5,468 nt of DNA from Planctomycetota bacterium. Its GTDB lineage: Bacteria > Planctomycetota > Phycisphaerae > WQYP01. The position numbers and the translations under genes are program-made. The notes beneath the pieces were generated by a model that saw only the letters and a list, made by a program, of their open reading frames with translations, had not been told where the DNA came from and did no database searches. The stretch is from contig JAJZCU010000181.1 of assembly GCA_021828935.1 (NCBI GenBank), positions 1-5,468 of the forward strand, written 5' to 3'. Of the stretch, positions 1 through 5,357 are shown piece by piece. The first letter of the stretch is position 1. Each line of letters opens with the position of its first letter.

Positions 1-98
1 TATGTTCCGATCATTAATGTGCCTCCGCCGCGCCGCCCCGCGATCACTGCGCGGCGCCAATTCCGGTTTGTCCGCAAGCCAACGCGCTCTTTTGCGAC

Positions 99-104
99 TA
101 TCAT
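99..104 (+). promoter_or_regulatory. Possible -10 box just before ATG 112
   Basis: TATCAT matches the -10 consensus at five of six positions and ends seven bases before ATG 112. No Shine-Dalgarno sequence precedes that ATG. This geometry would place the transcription start at or next to the ATG, giving a leaderless mRNA. No -35 box is recognisable at the right distance, so the call is weak. Confidence 0.2.
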
Positions 105-111
105 TGGCCGC

Positions 112-1758
112 ATGAGTTCCGCGGCAGTTCAACCCGAAGTCAATGTGGCGATGGCGCCCGTGCGGCCCGATCCCAACGGGATCATCGTGCCGCGCGGCCA
201 TGGGGATATTCTTATTACGCCTTCGTATGCGCGCCTGACAGAGGCCCTGGCGGCGCGGCCCGCGCCGGCAGCGCGTTGGAATTTTGGCGTGCCGGTCGAA
301 GAAGTGCGCAGCGTGGCCCGGCGGGAAACGCTGGCCGCCGCCGCCGCACATGCCGCGGAAATTGAGGCGCCCGCGCCGGCCAATGTCGCCGCACTTCCCT
401 GGGTAGTCACCGGTCATCAAGTGGAATTTTACCACGCCGGGGTTTGGGCCAAGGTGGTGGCCACGGATTGGCTGGCGAAGAAAGCCGGCGCCGCCGCATT
501 TGATATTCTGGTGGATCATGATGTGGTGGAGCACCTGGGCTTTGACGTCCCCGAACATCGCGGCGGGGCGCCCACGCGGGAATTAATAAGCTTTAATGCC
601 GATGTTCCCGTCACCCCAACGCAATACATTGCCGCGCCGGACGCCGCCGCGTTGCGGGCGTTCCGCGAAGCGGTGCGGCGCTGGCCGGCGGGGCGCGTGG
701 ACGCTCTGGACCTGTTTTTTGACAATTTGGAAAAGAATGGCCGGGGCGATTACGTGGCCTGGCTTTCCGCCGCCCGTGGCGCCCTGGAGCGGGCCTTGGA
801 TATTAACGTATTGCATGTGCCGTTCAGCCGCATCGTCGGCGGTCTGGCCTGGCGGCATTTTGTGGCCGTTTGGATTCAGCAGGCCGTTGCCTACAGCGGC
901 TGTTACAACGATTGTCTGGCCGATTACCGCCGCGCGCAGCGCATTAAAAATCCGTCCCGCCCCATGCCCGATCTGGTCCGCACCGCCACGCAGGTGGAAC
1001 TGCCGTTCTGGATTTTCGGCGCCAAAGAGCCCCGTTCGCGCCTCGTGGTGCGTACCGGCCGGTCCGCGCATTTGTTTCATAACAATGAACGTATCGACCT
1101 AACGCCCGTGACCCAGCGCCAGGGCTGGGCGGCGGCGGAAGCCCTGGGTGAAATTTTAACGCGCCACGGCGTGGACATACGCCCCCGCGCGCTCACGCTG
1201 ACCATGTTCATTCGCATGTTTATTTCAGACGTGTTTATCCACGGCATCGGCGGGGCGCTGTACGACCAGATCACCGACGCATTTATGCACCAACAATTTT
1301 CCGCACACGGCGCCTACGGCCTGGTCTCGGCCGCGTGGCTGCTGCCGCTGGGCGACCACACCTTGCCGACGGGCGACCTTTCCGCCCTGCGCTGGCAATG
1401 GCATCATCTGCAACACAACCCGCAATTGGCGCCCGACGCGGCCCCGGGCCCTGAAGCGGCGCGCCTGCTGGCCCGGCGCCTGAATCTTATTGAACAACTT
1501 CATACATCGCTGCAGAATCACCGCCGCGACCCGGCGGCCCGGCGGCAGCGGCGCATCGATTATCGGGCCCTGCATGAGATCAACGATACGCTAAACGCCC
1601 TGCGACCCCGGCCGCTGGCGACCATCGAAACCCAACTGAACCGCCTGCGCGCGTTGCAGCGCGACCAGAAAATTGTGAACAATCGGGAATGGTTCTTCGC
1701 CCTGCACACCATGGCCTCACTGCGTGACCTCGTGCGCCGGGTAAGGGGCGCTGAATAA
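112..1758 (+). CDS. Uncharacterised large BshC-like protein
   Basis: The reading frame gives 548 residues from ATG 112. It stays open back to a GTG at 19, but those 31 extra residues are Arg-rich and unlike a protein start, so I chose ATG 112; ATG 151 is also possible. Numbering from 112, residues 99-103 read VTGHQ and 134-137 read VDHD. This pair recalls the TGQQ and DHD motifs of BshC, the cysteine-adding ligase of bacillithiol synthesis, but the usual glycine-rich context after TGQQ is absent. A second conserved-looking block at about 357-390 contains RPRAL, HGIGG and YDQITD. The last 90 residues are charged and helical, possibly coiled coil, as in BshC, and end near NREWFFALH. I remember similar unnamed proteins from planctomycetes. 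It looks cytosolic, with no signal peptide. Its function is unknown; BshC-like is a fold-level guess, and bacillithiol synthesis is not claimed. The gene itself is convincing. Confidence 0.85.
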   Translation: MSSAAVQPEVNVAMAPVRPDPNGIIVPRGHGDILITPSYARLTEALAARPAPAARWNFGVPVEEVRSVARRETLAAAAAHAAEIEAPAPANVAALPWVVTGHQVEFYHAGVWAKVVATDWLAKKAGAAAFDILVDHDVVEHLGFDVPEHRGGAPTRELISFNADVPVTPTQYIAAPDAAALRAFREAVRRWPAGRVDALDLFFDNLEKNGRGDYVAWLSAARGALERALDINVLHVPFSRIVGGLAWRHFVAVWIQQAVAYSGCYNDCLADYRRAQRIKNPSRPMPDLVRTATQVELPFWIFGAKEPRSRLVVRTGRSAHLFHNNERIDLTPVTQRQGWAAAEALGEILTRHGVDIRPRALTLTMFIRMFISDVFIHGIGGALYDQITDAFMHQQFSAHGAYGLVSAAWLLPLGDHTLPTGDLSALRWQWHHLQHNPQLAPDAAPGPEAARLLARRLNLIEQLHTSLQNHRRDPAARRQRRIDYRALHEINDTLNALRPRPLATIETQLNRLRALQRDQKIVNNREWFFALHTMASLRDLVRRVRGAE

Positions 1759-2244
1759 ATGCCTGTCGCGATCATTCCGGCTGGCGACCTGTACCGTCCG
1801 CGGCACGAGTCACACAGGCTAAATAAAAAAACCGCTGAGACGGTCAGGCCGCTGAGCAGGAACCCAGCGAGGTAAGGGGGCGTCATATCCATGGTAAGGA
1901 GCCTCATGCCATGCCCAAATCCGCAAGCGAAACTTCGGCCCAAGACCCCCCGAAACATCGTTTCACGACTCCCCGTCGTCTCAGCGCCTTCCGCGCCTCA
2001 GCGTTTTATTTTATAAACTTCAATTGGGTGCGGGCGTCCAGTACCGCCAATTGCGCAGTTGATAATTCGGCGATCATGAGGGGCAATTAAAGACTGGCGA
2101 TGGCGCCCGCACTGCAATCGCCTTGTCGGCGAACGGGGGCCGGCGCTTACGCTCAGGGCTCTGATCCGTGGCGTTTGCATGGCCGGCTGGCACGTTATTT
2201 TCCCGCTGCGCTATTTTCATCATCGCACCGTTCGGTTAAAAGCG
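1759..2244. other. Gene-poor intergenic region
   Basis: I see no convincing gene here. A 38-codon ORF starts at ATG 1759 immediately after the stop of the previous gene, with AAGGGG ten bases upstream, and ends at 1875; its Arg-rich product is unrecognised. On the minus strand an open frame reads through a hydrophobic stretch but continues into the previous gene, so it looks like a shadow. A perfect 9-bp inverted repeat, GTGCGGGCG at 2028-2036 and CGCCCGCAC at 2104-2112, flanks about 67 bases. Inside it starts a smaller hairpin, GGCGAT at 2096-2101 with ATCGCC at 2117-2122. No T-rich terminator for the upstream gene is evident. Confidence 0.5.
1976..2010. repeat. Short periodic sequence, possible dispersed-repeat remnant
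   Basis: The sequence runs through CTCAGCG, TTCCGCG and CTCAGCG at about 9-base spacing and then into a T/A-rich stretch. It resembles short CTCAGCG/CTCCGCG-type strings that I recall scattered between genes in environmental bacteria, where they produce spurious translations of the form LSAFRASAF. Only one copy is seen in the window, so membership in a repeat family is inference. Confidence 0.25.
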
Positions 2245-2250
2245 TATAAT
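2245..2250 (+). promoter_or_regulatory. Candidate -10 box upstream of csrA
   Basis: This is a perfect TATAAT, preceded by an AT-richer stretch that stands out from the GC-rich surroundings. Transcription would start near 2257, about 270 bases before the csrA start. I could not find a good -35 box 16-18 bases upstream, so recognition by a housekeeping sigma factor is uncertain. It could serve csrA, a separate small RNA, or be chance. Confidence 0.35.
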
Positions 2251-2273
2251 GAAGTGCAGAAATTGCCTGTTTG

Positions 2274-2484
2274 GTGGCGGGAGTTGCCTGAAATTCCCCG
2301 AAATGGCCCCATTCCGCCACTCCCGAAGCGTTTTTTCTGCCGGGCCGGGCGCTCTTGAACCGATGAAACTCGACGCCAACATGATGCGGCGACATTGGTG
2401 TCGGAGCGGCTTGGGCGATATGCTACAAGGTCCGGATCGGCCTTCGCAGTGCTTCTGCTCAACTGGTGCAGCACTGACAAGGCC
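2274..2484 (+). promoter_or_regulatory. Structured leader or small RNA upstream of csrA
   Basis: Three separate foldable elements lie between the TATAAT box and csrA. The first offers two mutually exclusive stems: 2274-2280 with 2314-2320 (GTGGCGG/CCGCCAC), or 2278-2284 with 2319-2325 (CGGGAGT/ACTCCCG); six T follow at 2331-2336. The second pairs CGACGCCAA at 2371-2379 with TTGGTGTCG at 2395-2403, nine pairs with one G-U. The third is two-part: GGCCTT/AAGGCC (2439-2444, 2479-2484) around CAGTGCT/AGCACTG (2447-2453, 2470-2476). Alternative pairing followed by a T run suggests an attenuator or a small RNA of about 80 bases, but the T run is offset five bases from its stem. No known riboswitch class is recognised. 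Confidence 0.35.
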
Positions 2485-2515
2485 GCCCCGGCAAGACCGC
2501 GAGGGGATGATTTCG

Positions 2516-2520
2516 AAAGG
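2516..2520 (+). promoter_or_regulatory. csrA ribosome binding site
   Basis: AAAGG lies six bases before ATG 2527 and fixes that ATG as the csrA start, against the TTG at 2395 where the open frame begins. A GGGGATGA at 2503-2510 contains a GGA of the kind CsrA proteins bind, so autorepression by occluding this site is possible; that is inference from other CsrA systems. Confidence 0.6.
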
Positions 2521-2526
2521 CAGTGT

Positions 2527-2856
2527 ATGCTGGCATTGAGCCGCACCGAGGGGCAGAGCATCATCATCAATGGCAACATTGAGGTGAAGGTGGTTAAATG
2601 GTCGCGCAGCAGCGTGCGCTTGGCGATTCAGGCGCCGCGGGAAATTTCCATTGACCGCGATGAGATTTGGCGTAAAAATAATCCGGGGCAGCACACTCCG
2701 CTGGAACTCGCCGATGCCGAACGCAACGCGCGTCTGGGCCTCGCGCCGCCGCCCGTGGGCCCCAACGCCGTAAATCCCGCGGCGCCGCGGCCTGCGCCCG
2801 GTCCGGAAAGCGGCGCCAACGCCGGCGCTGAGGGTGGCTCGCACACGAACGACTAA
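2527..2856 (+). CDS. csrA: Carbon storage regulator CsrA with C-terminal extension
   Basis: CsrA is a small dimeric RNA-binding protein that binds GGA motifs in mRNA leaders and changes translation or stability. Residues 1-47 match the family throughout: MLALSR start, EGQSIII, IEV, VRLAI, APREI, and DRDEI. The RNA-contacting arginines known from E. coli, R6 and R44, are both present. The glycine usual in VRLGI is alanine here. The protein has 109 residues against about 61 in E. coli. The additional 50 or so residues are rich in Pro, Ala, Gly and Asn (for example LAPPPVGPNAVNPAAPRPAP) and probably disordered. The start is set by the family N-terminus and the AAAGG site. No flagellar gene or fliW is adjacent, unlike many csrA loci; the next gene is an L,D-transpeptidase. 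The assignment of the core domain is firm, but targets cannot be read from the sequence. Confidence 0.95.
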   Translation: MLALSRTEGQSIIINGNIEVKVVKWSRSSVRLAIQAPREISIDRDEIWRKNNPGQHTPLELADAERNARLGLAPPPVGPNAVNPAAPRPAPGPESGANAGAEGGSHTND

Positions 2857-2957
2857 TTGGCCATGCTCGCTGTGGCCCCCACAAAGCACGCGGTTGGAGA
2901 CCGTTGATAGTTTGAAATGCCGCCTTGGTTCGCGGCTGTACCGCAAGCAAGCAAGTT

Positions 2958-2961
2958 GGAG
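2958..2961 (+). promoter_or_regulatory. Ribosome binding site for the L,D-transpeptidase
   Basis: GGAG lies eight bases before GTG 2970. This spacing favours the GTG start over the upstream TTG at 2925 and the downstream ATG at 2988, and it leaves an n-region with two arginines ahead of the signal peptide core. Confidence 0.55.
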
Positions 2962-2969
2962 ACTCGCCT

Positions 2970-4310
2970 GTGCGCCGTTTGTTTTTGATGCAATGCCCTG
3001 GCCTCTGGCGGTGGACATTGGCGTTCGCCTTGGTGCTGGCGTGCGCGGGCGGCTCCGTTGCGCAGGCGTGGAACCGTCGCGATCAGGTAAACTTGGCGTA
3101 TCAGATTGCGCTGGCTGAGGCTGATTTTTCGCCGGGCATTCTGGACGGCCAATTCGGCCCGAACTCGCAGATGGCGTTAAAGCAATACACGCAGCGATTT
3201 TTCCCGGGGGCCAATCCATACAATTCTTCTGATGCCCAGGTGTACAAGTCCCTGCATGTGGATGTAAAGCACGCCGTGGCCACCTACACCATTTCCTCAA
3301 AAGACGCGGCGCTGGTGGGCGCATCGCCGGACAAATGGCAACAGATGGCCAAGCTCTCCAGCATGCCGTACCGGTCGCTGCGCGATTGCATCGCGGAAAA
3401 ATTTCATTGCACAAAAGGCCTGCTGCGCCGCCTGAATCCGGGAATCAAGCTAAGCCAGCTCACGGTCGGGGAAACGCTGCGAGTGCCCAACATTCAGCCG
3501 TTTCCGAAGCCCGGCCCGCTGCCCGAGCCGCCACCAACTGATTTTTCCAAGCCCGGCGCCGCGGCGTATATTATTATTGACGAGGGGAAGAAAACCATCC
3601 GCGTGTATAACGCGGCGCATCAGCAGATCGCTTTGTTTCACTGCTCTGTGGCCCAGTATCCTGACAAACTTCCGGTGGGGCAGACGGTGGTTAAAGACAT
3701 GGCCCTAAACCCCGATTACACGTTTAACCCCAAGGAATGGGGCGGGGTTCATGGCGTTCACCATGTGCTGATCATACCGCCGGGGCCGCGCAATCCGGTG
3801 GGCCTTTGCTGGATGGGGCTGAACCTCCCGGGCTACGGCATGCACGGGAACGCCTACCCGCAAAATATCGGTCACACCGGTTCGCACGGCTGTTTTCGCA
3901 TGACCAATTGGGACGCACTGACCCTCTTTGCCATGGTGCGCGTGGGCACGCCGGTCAAATTTATTGACAATCCCCTGCATAAAGGATCCGGCAGCGCCCA
4001 AACCGGCGTTGCCAGTGCGGACAACGGCAACAGTGGCAACAGTACCGCCGCCGGCGGCAGCGCCAATACCACCGCCCCCGCCCCTGCGGCGAACAGCACG
4101 GCCGGCAGTGCCAACGCACCAGCCGCCGGCGCTGGCGCTCCGGCCACGAACGGCGGCGCCAGCGCCGGCGGCGCACCGGCCGCCAACCCCAACGCACCAG
4201 CCACCAGCGGCGGCGGGGACGCCAGCAGCGGCATAGACCAGGGTTTCAGCGTGGCCCCGCACGGGAACCGCTCGTCCGTGGGCTCCGGCGCCGGGACAAG
4301 CGCAAAATAA
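2970..4310 (+). CDS. Exported L,D-transpeptidase (YkuD family)
   Basis: L,D-transpeptidases form 3-3 peptidoglycan cross-links or attach proteins to the wall, outside the inner membrane, through a catalytic cysteine. From GTG 2970 the product has 446 residues. Residues 1-33 form a signal peptide (RR, then a hydrophobic core, then AQA before W34). VLAC at 22-25 could instead act as a poor lipobox. Residues 38-78 resemble a peptidoglycan-binding domain (ILDGQFGPNSQMALKQY), and 106-175 a LysM-like segment ending in LRVPNI. The YkuD domain spans about 198-335, with H292-G-N and the signature TGSHGCFRM holding H306 and the nucleophile C308. The usual active-site residues are intact. Residues 336-446 are a low-complexity Gly/Ala/Asn/Ser/Thr/Pro tail, likely disordered. 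The gene lies 113 bases after csrA with no terminator between, so co-transcription is possible. Family is secure, but substrate is not known. Confidence 0.93.
   Translation: MRRLFLMQCPGLWRWTLAFALVLACAGGSVAQAWNRRDQVNLAYQIALAEADFSPGILDGQFGPNSQMALKQYTQRFFPGANPYNSSDAQVYKSLHVDVKHAVATYTISSKDAALVGASPDKWQQMAKLSSMPYRSLRDCIAEKFHCTKGLLRRLNPGIKLSQLTVGETLRVPNIQPFPKPGPLPEPPPTDFSKPGAAAYIIIDEGKKTIRVYNAAHQQIALFHCSVAQYPDKLPVGQTVVKDMALNPDYTFNPKEWGGVHGVHHVLIIPPGPRNPVGLCWMGLNLPGYGMHGNAYPQNIGHTGSHGCFRMTNWDALTLFAMVRVGTPVKFIDNPLHKGSGSAQTGVASADNGNSGNSTAAGGSANTTAPAPAANSTAGSANAPAAGAGAPATNGGASAGGAPAANPNAPATSGGGDASSGIDQGFSVAPHGNRSSVGSGAGTSAK
4111..4202 (+). repeat. In-frame direct repeat in the transpeptidase tail
   Basis: CCAACGCACCAGCC occurs perfectly at 4111-4124 and 4189-4202, exactly 78 bases (26 codons) apart, and both copies encode NAPA. 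A nearby 9-base tandem repeat, GGCAACAGT twice at 4026-4043, encodes NS/GN units. Such repeats suggest the tail grows and shrinks by slippage or recombination without frameshift. Confidence 0.6.
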
Positions 4311-4602
4311 AATAGCCAGTCCAGGCTCACCTTGCAAGGCGAATAGATATATCGTTACGATGGAAAGAGGCGTCCCGGCACGCACACGTTTTCGGCGAAA
4401 CCGATGATGGCCACGCGTGGGCTGCTGCTGAATTTCACCACCGCATTGCTCACCGACGGCGGCATCCGGCGTATGGTAAATAAATACAAACCTCTCCCAT
4501 GATTCGCCATTGAGCACCACCCAAACCGCCGCAGAATCCTCACGCCCGTTTTCCGGGTGGGGAGATCGAATTTTTCCAAAGCGAAAAGCTGGCGCCACAA
4601 AC
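4311..4602. other. Region without a clear gene; coding-like minus strand
   Basis: No plus-strand gene is recognisable between the transpeptidase stop and the next promoter. On the minus strand, 4609-4355 is open for 84 residues ending in a TAA at 4355-4357, and its last third uses GC-ending codons typical of the neighbouring genes (SNAVVKF, SSSPRVAIIGFAENV). Upstream, the better-looking reading is in a different frame (WVVLNGESWERFVFIYHT). Together this could be a frameshifted gene remnant, but I recognise no family and chance is possible. No terminator for the transpeptidase gene is seen; only a short palindrome, CCTTGCAAGG, follows it. Confidence 0.3.
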
Positions 4603-4632
4603 GTGTCATGCTGCGCCTCGAAGGGATATAAT
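4603..4632 (+). promoter_or_regulatory. Promoter of the DUF971 gene, likely leaderless
   Basis: The -10 box is a perfect TATAAT at 4627-4632. A -35-like GTGTCA at 4603-4608 (four of six matches to TTGACA) lies 18 bases upstream. The ATG at 4639 starts seven bases after the -10, where transcription would begin, so the mRNA may have no leader. GAAGGG at 4620-4625 could be a ribosome site but is 13 bases away and overlaps the promoter spacer. Confidence 0.45.
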
Positions 4633-4638
4633 ACCGCC

Positions 4639-4896
4639 ATGGATACCGCCTTTACGCCCAACCACCTGCATCTAAAGAAATCCGAGGCCCTGGAAATTGC
4701 CTGGGATGATGGCATTTCTGTGGCGCTTCCATTGCGTTATCTGCGGCGGCTGTGTCCTTGCGCGGGATGCCAGGGAGAGCGTGACTTGCTGGGCCGCACG
4801 TTGCTGCCGGTGGTCCGCACCACATACGATGGCCCAATCGCGGCGAACATGGCGGCGACCCGTCTTCCGTGGAATTCTGCCACCGCGTGGGCTTAA
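4639..4896 (+). CDS. DUF971 (GBBH-like N-terminal) protein, 3' end replaced
   Basis: DUF971 is a small domain, also found at the N-terminus of gamma-butyrobetaine hydroxylase, where it binds zinc through three cysteines and a histidine. The bacterial stand-alone proteins are of about 100-130 residues and their role is unclear. Here residues 1-67 fit well: LEIAWDDG at 18-25, [15 protein letters not shown] at 30-44 with C39, C41 and C44, then QGERDLLGR and RTTYDGPI. After residue 67 (about base 4839) the family pattern VGNYAL...W.DGH.SGIY is missing. Instead the frame runs through sequence that encodes PPDK in another frame and stops at 4894-4896, giving an 85-residue product. The fourth zinc ligand is therefore absent. 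A matching C-terminal piece lies in the opposite direction at the right edge. The gene start is supported by the promoter geometry and family length. The product is probably nonfunctional as it stands. Confidence 0.8.
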   Translation: MDTAFTPNHLHLKKSEALEIAWDDGISVALPLRYLRRLCPCAGCQGERDLLGRTLLPVVRTTYDGPIAANMAATRLPWNSATAWA

Positions 4897-4997
4897 ATTA
4901 TGTCAGTTGCTCGCCCTATCGCGTGCCCATCGCGCGGCTGGCCGCGGCTCAGGCCGTGGTCCGCGGCGGCGCGGGCGGATCGTATAGCACCAAGTAA
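4842..4997 (+). pseudogene. ppdK: C-terminal fragment of pyruvate phosphate dikinase
   Basis: PPDK interconverts pyruvate, ATP and phosphate with phosphoenolpyruvate, AMP and pyrophosphate. This frame, one base off the DUF971 frame, encodes 51 residues that match the extreme C-terminus of PPDK nearly residue for residue: [18 protein letters not shown], then [20 protein letters not shown], then a short variable end and a TAA at 4995-4997. The full enzyme has about 880 residues, so over 90 percent is missing. Family members have GICGEHGG here, with the catalytic cysteine two residues before the Glu. In this window the codon at that place is CGC (Arg), and upstream similarity stops, so the join falls at about 4839-4843. 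There is no start codon or ribosome site of its own. The sequence is not decayed, which argues for a recent event or an assembly join. Confidence 0.85.
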
Positions 4998-5018
4998 AAA
5001 CCGCCACCGAAGTTGCAG

Positions 5019-5062
5019 GCCCTGGCGGGCGCGGCGCAAGCCGCCCGCCAGGGCTTTTTTTT
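5019..5062 (+). terminator. Strong intrinsic terminator of the ppdK 3' end
   Basis: A perfect 13-bp stem, GCCCTGGCGGGCG at 5019-5031 with CGCCCGCCAGGGC at 5042-5054, closes a 10-base loop and is followed directly by eight T at 5055-5062. It sits 21 bases after the PPDK stop codon, the expected place for the terminator of an intact ppdK gene. Confidence 0.93.
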
Positions 5063-5159
5063 GGGGGGCGTAGGGTTCAAACGCGCAGAACCCCGCATTC
5101 GTTGCAAACAAATCCGACGCCCACGATTAGTCGCGTCCGCAGACGCGCGCGGGCGGAAA

Positions 5160-5210
5160 ATCAATGATCAAAACGACAATATCAAAACGACAATGATCAA
5201 TGATCAAAAA
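5160..5210. repeat. A-rich tandem repeat cluster
   Basis: ATCAAAACGACAAT occurs twice in perfect tandem, at 5167-5180 and 5181-5194. Both sides carry CAATGATCAA (5162-5171 and 5191-5200), and a further TGATCAAAA follows at 5201-5209. The block is strikingly A-rich in a GC-rich setting. Slippage within non-coding sequence is the simplest origin. Confidence 0.75.
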
Positions 5211-5269
5211 AAGGACCTGCGCGCACCGTTGCCCGCCATGAAACTTTCGTGCCCTGACCAGCTGCCACG

Positions 5270-5301
5270 CGCCCGTCGCGGCCCGGCGGCCGGCGCGGGC
5301 G
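5270..5301. repeat. GC-rich inverted repeat, hairpin without T tract
   Basis: CGCCCG (5270-5275), CGC (5277-5279) and GGCC (5280-5283) pair with GGCC (5288-5291), GCG (5293-5295) and CGGGCG (5296-5301). This leaves single bulges at T5276 and G5292 and a 4-base loop. It is a 13-bp GC stem with no T run on either strand, so it is not a typical intrinsic terminator. It may still end transcription of the minus-strand gene or act as a stabilising 3' structure. Confidence 0.5.
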
Positions 5302-5357
5302 GCTAACAGTTCGGGTCACGGGTTTGAATTTTGATGCCGTGCGCGTTCGTATGTACA

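Larger units (their letters stand above)
5063..5357. other. Intergenic region with repeats and a hairpin
   Basis: No gene is supported here. An open plus-strand frame crosses the terminator and encodes nothing recognisable. The region contains the A-rich tandem repeat at 5160-5210 and a GC-rich hairpin at 5270-5301, both listed separately. It lies between two inward-facing stop codons, so it would be the space between convergent genes. Confidence 0.5.

Noticed and set aside
1822..1842. Hairpin ACCG/CGGT next to an A run, as a minus-strand terminator
   Set aside because: The stem has only four pairs and no minus-strand gene ends here.
1560..1958. Minus-strand frame with a hydrophobic segment (LLSGLTVSAVFLFSL)
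   Set aside because: It runs 200 bases into the well-supported first gene on the other strand and ends in Arg/Ser-rich sequence, so a real membrane protein is unlikely.
2395..2526. Upstream extension of csrA to a TTG start
   Set aside because: CsrA proteins begin with the ML.L.R motif found at 2527, and a ribosome site is placed for that ATG.
2249..2539. 96-residue plus-strand frame starting at the TATAAT box
   Set aside because: Its ATG overlaps the -10 box, no ribosome site precedes it, it overlaps the csrA start in another frame, and it covers the hairpin-rich leader.
2236..3414. 392-residue open frame on the minus strand across csrA and the transpeptidase start
   Set aside because: It lies antisense to two well-identified genes, has no recognisable domain, and arises from the high GC content.
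3705..4715. 336-residue open frame on the minus strand
   Set aside because: Most of it is antisense to the YkuD domain and the repetitive tail, giving Gly/Ala-rich nonsense. Only its part near 4460-4600 is discussed as a possible remnant.
5013..5306. 97-residue plus-strand frame over the terminator
   Set aside because: It translates the terminator hairpin and the A-rich repeats and matches no family I know.
5305..5357. Minus-strand reading ending HGIKIQTRDPNC then stop
   Set aside because: It is very short, has no start or ribosome site, and lies after the DUF971 stop in a different frame.
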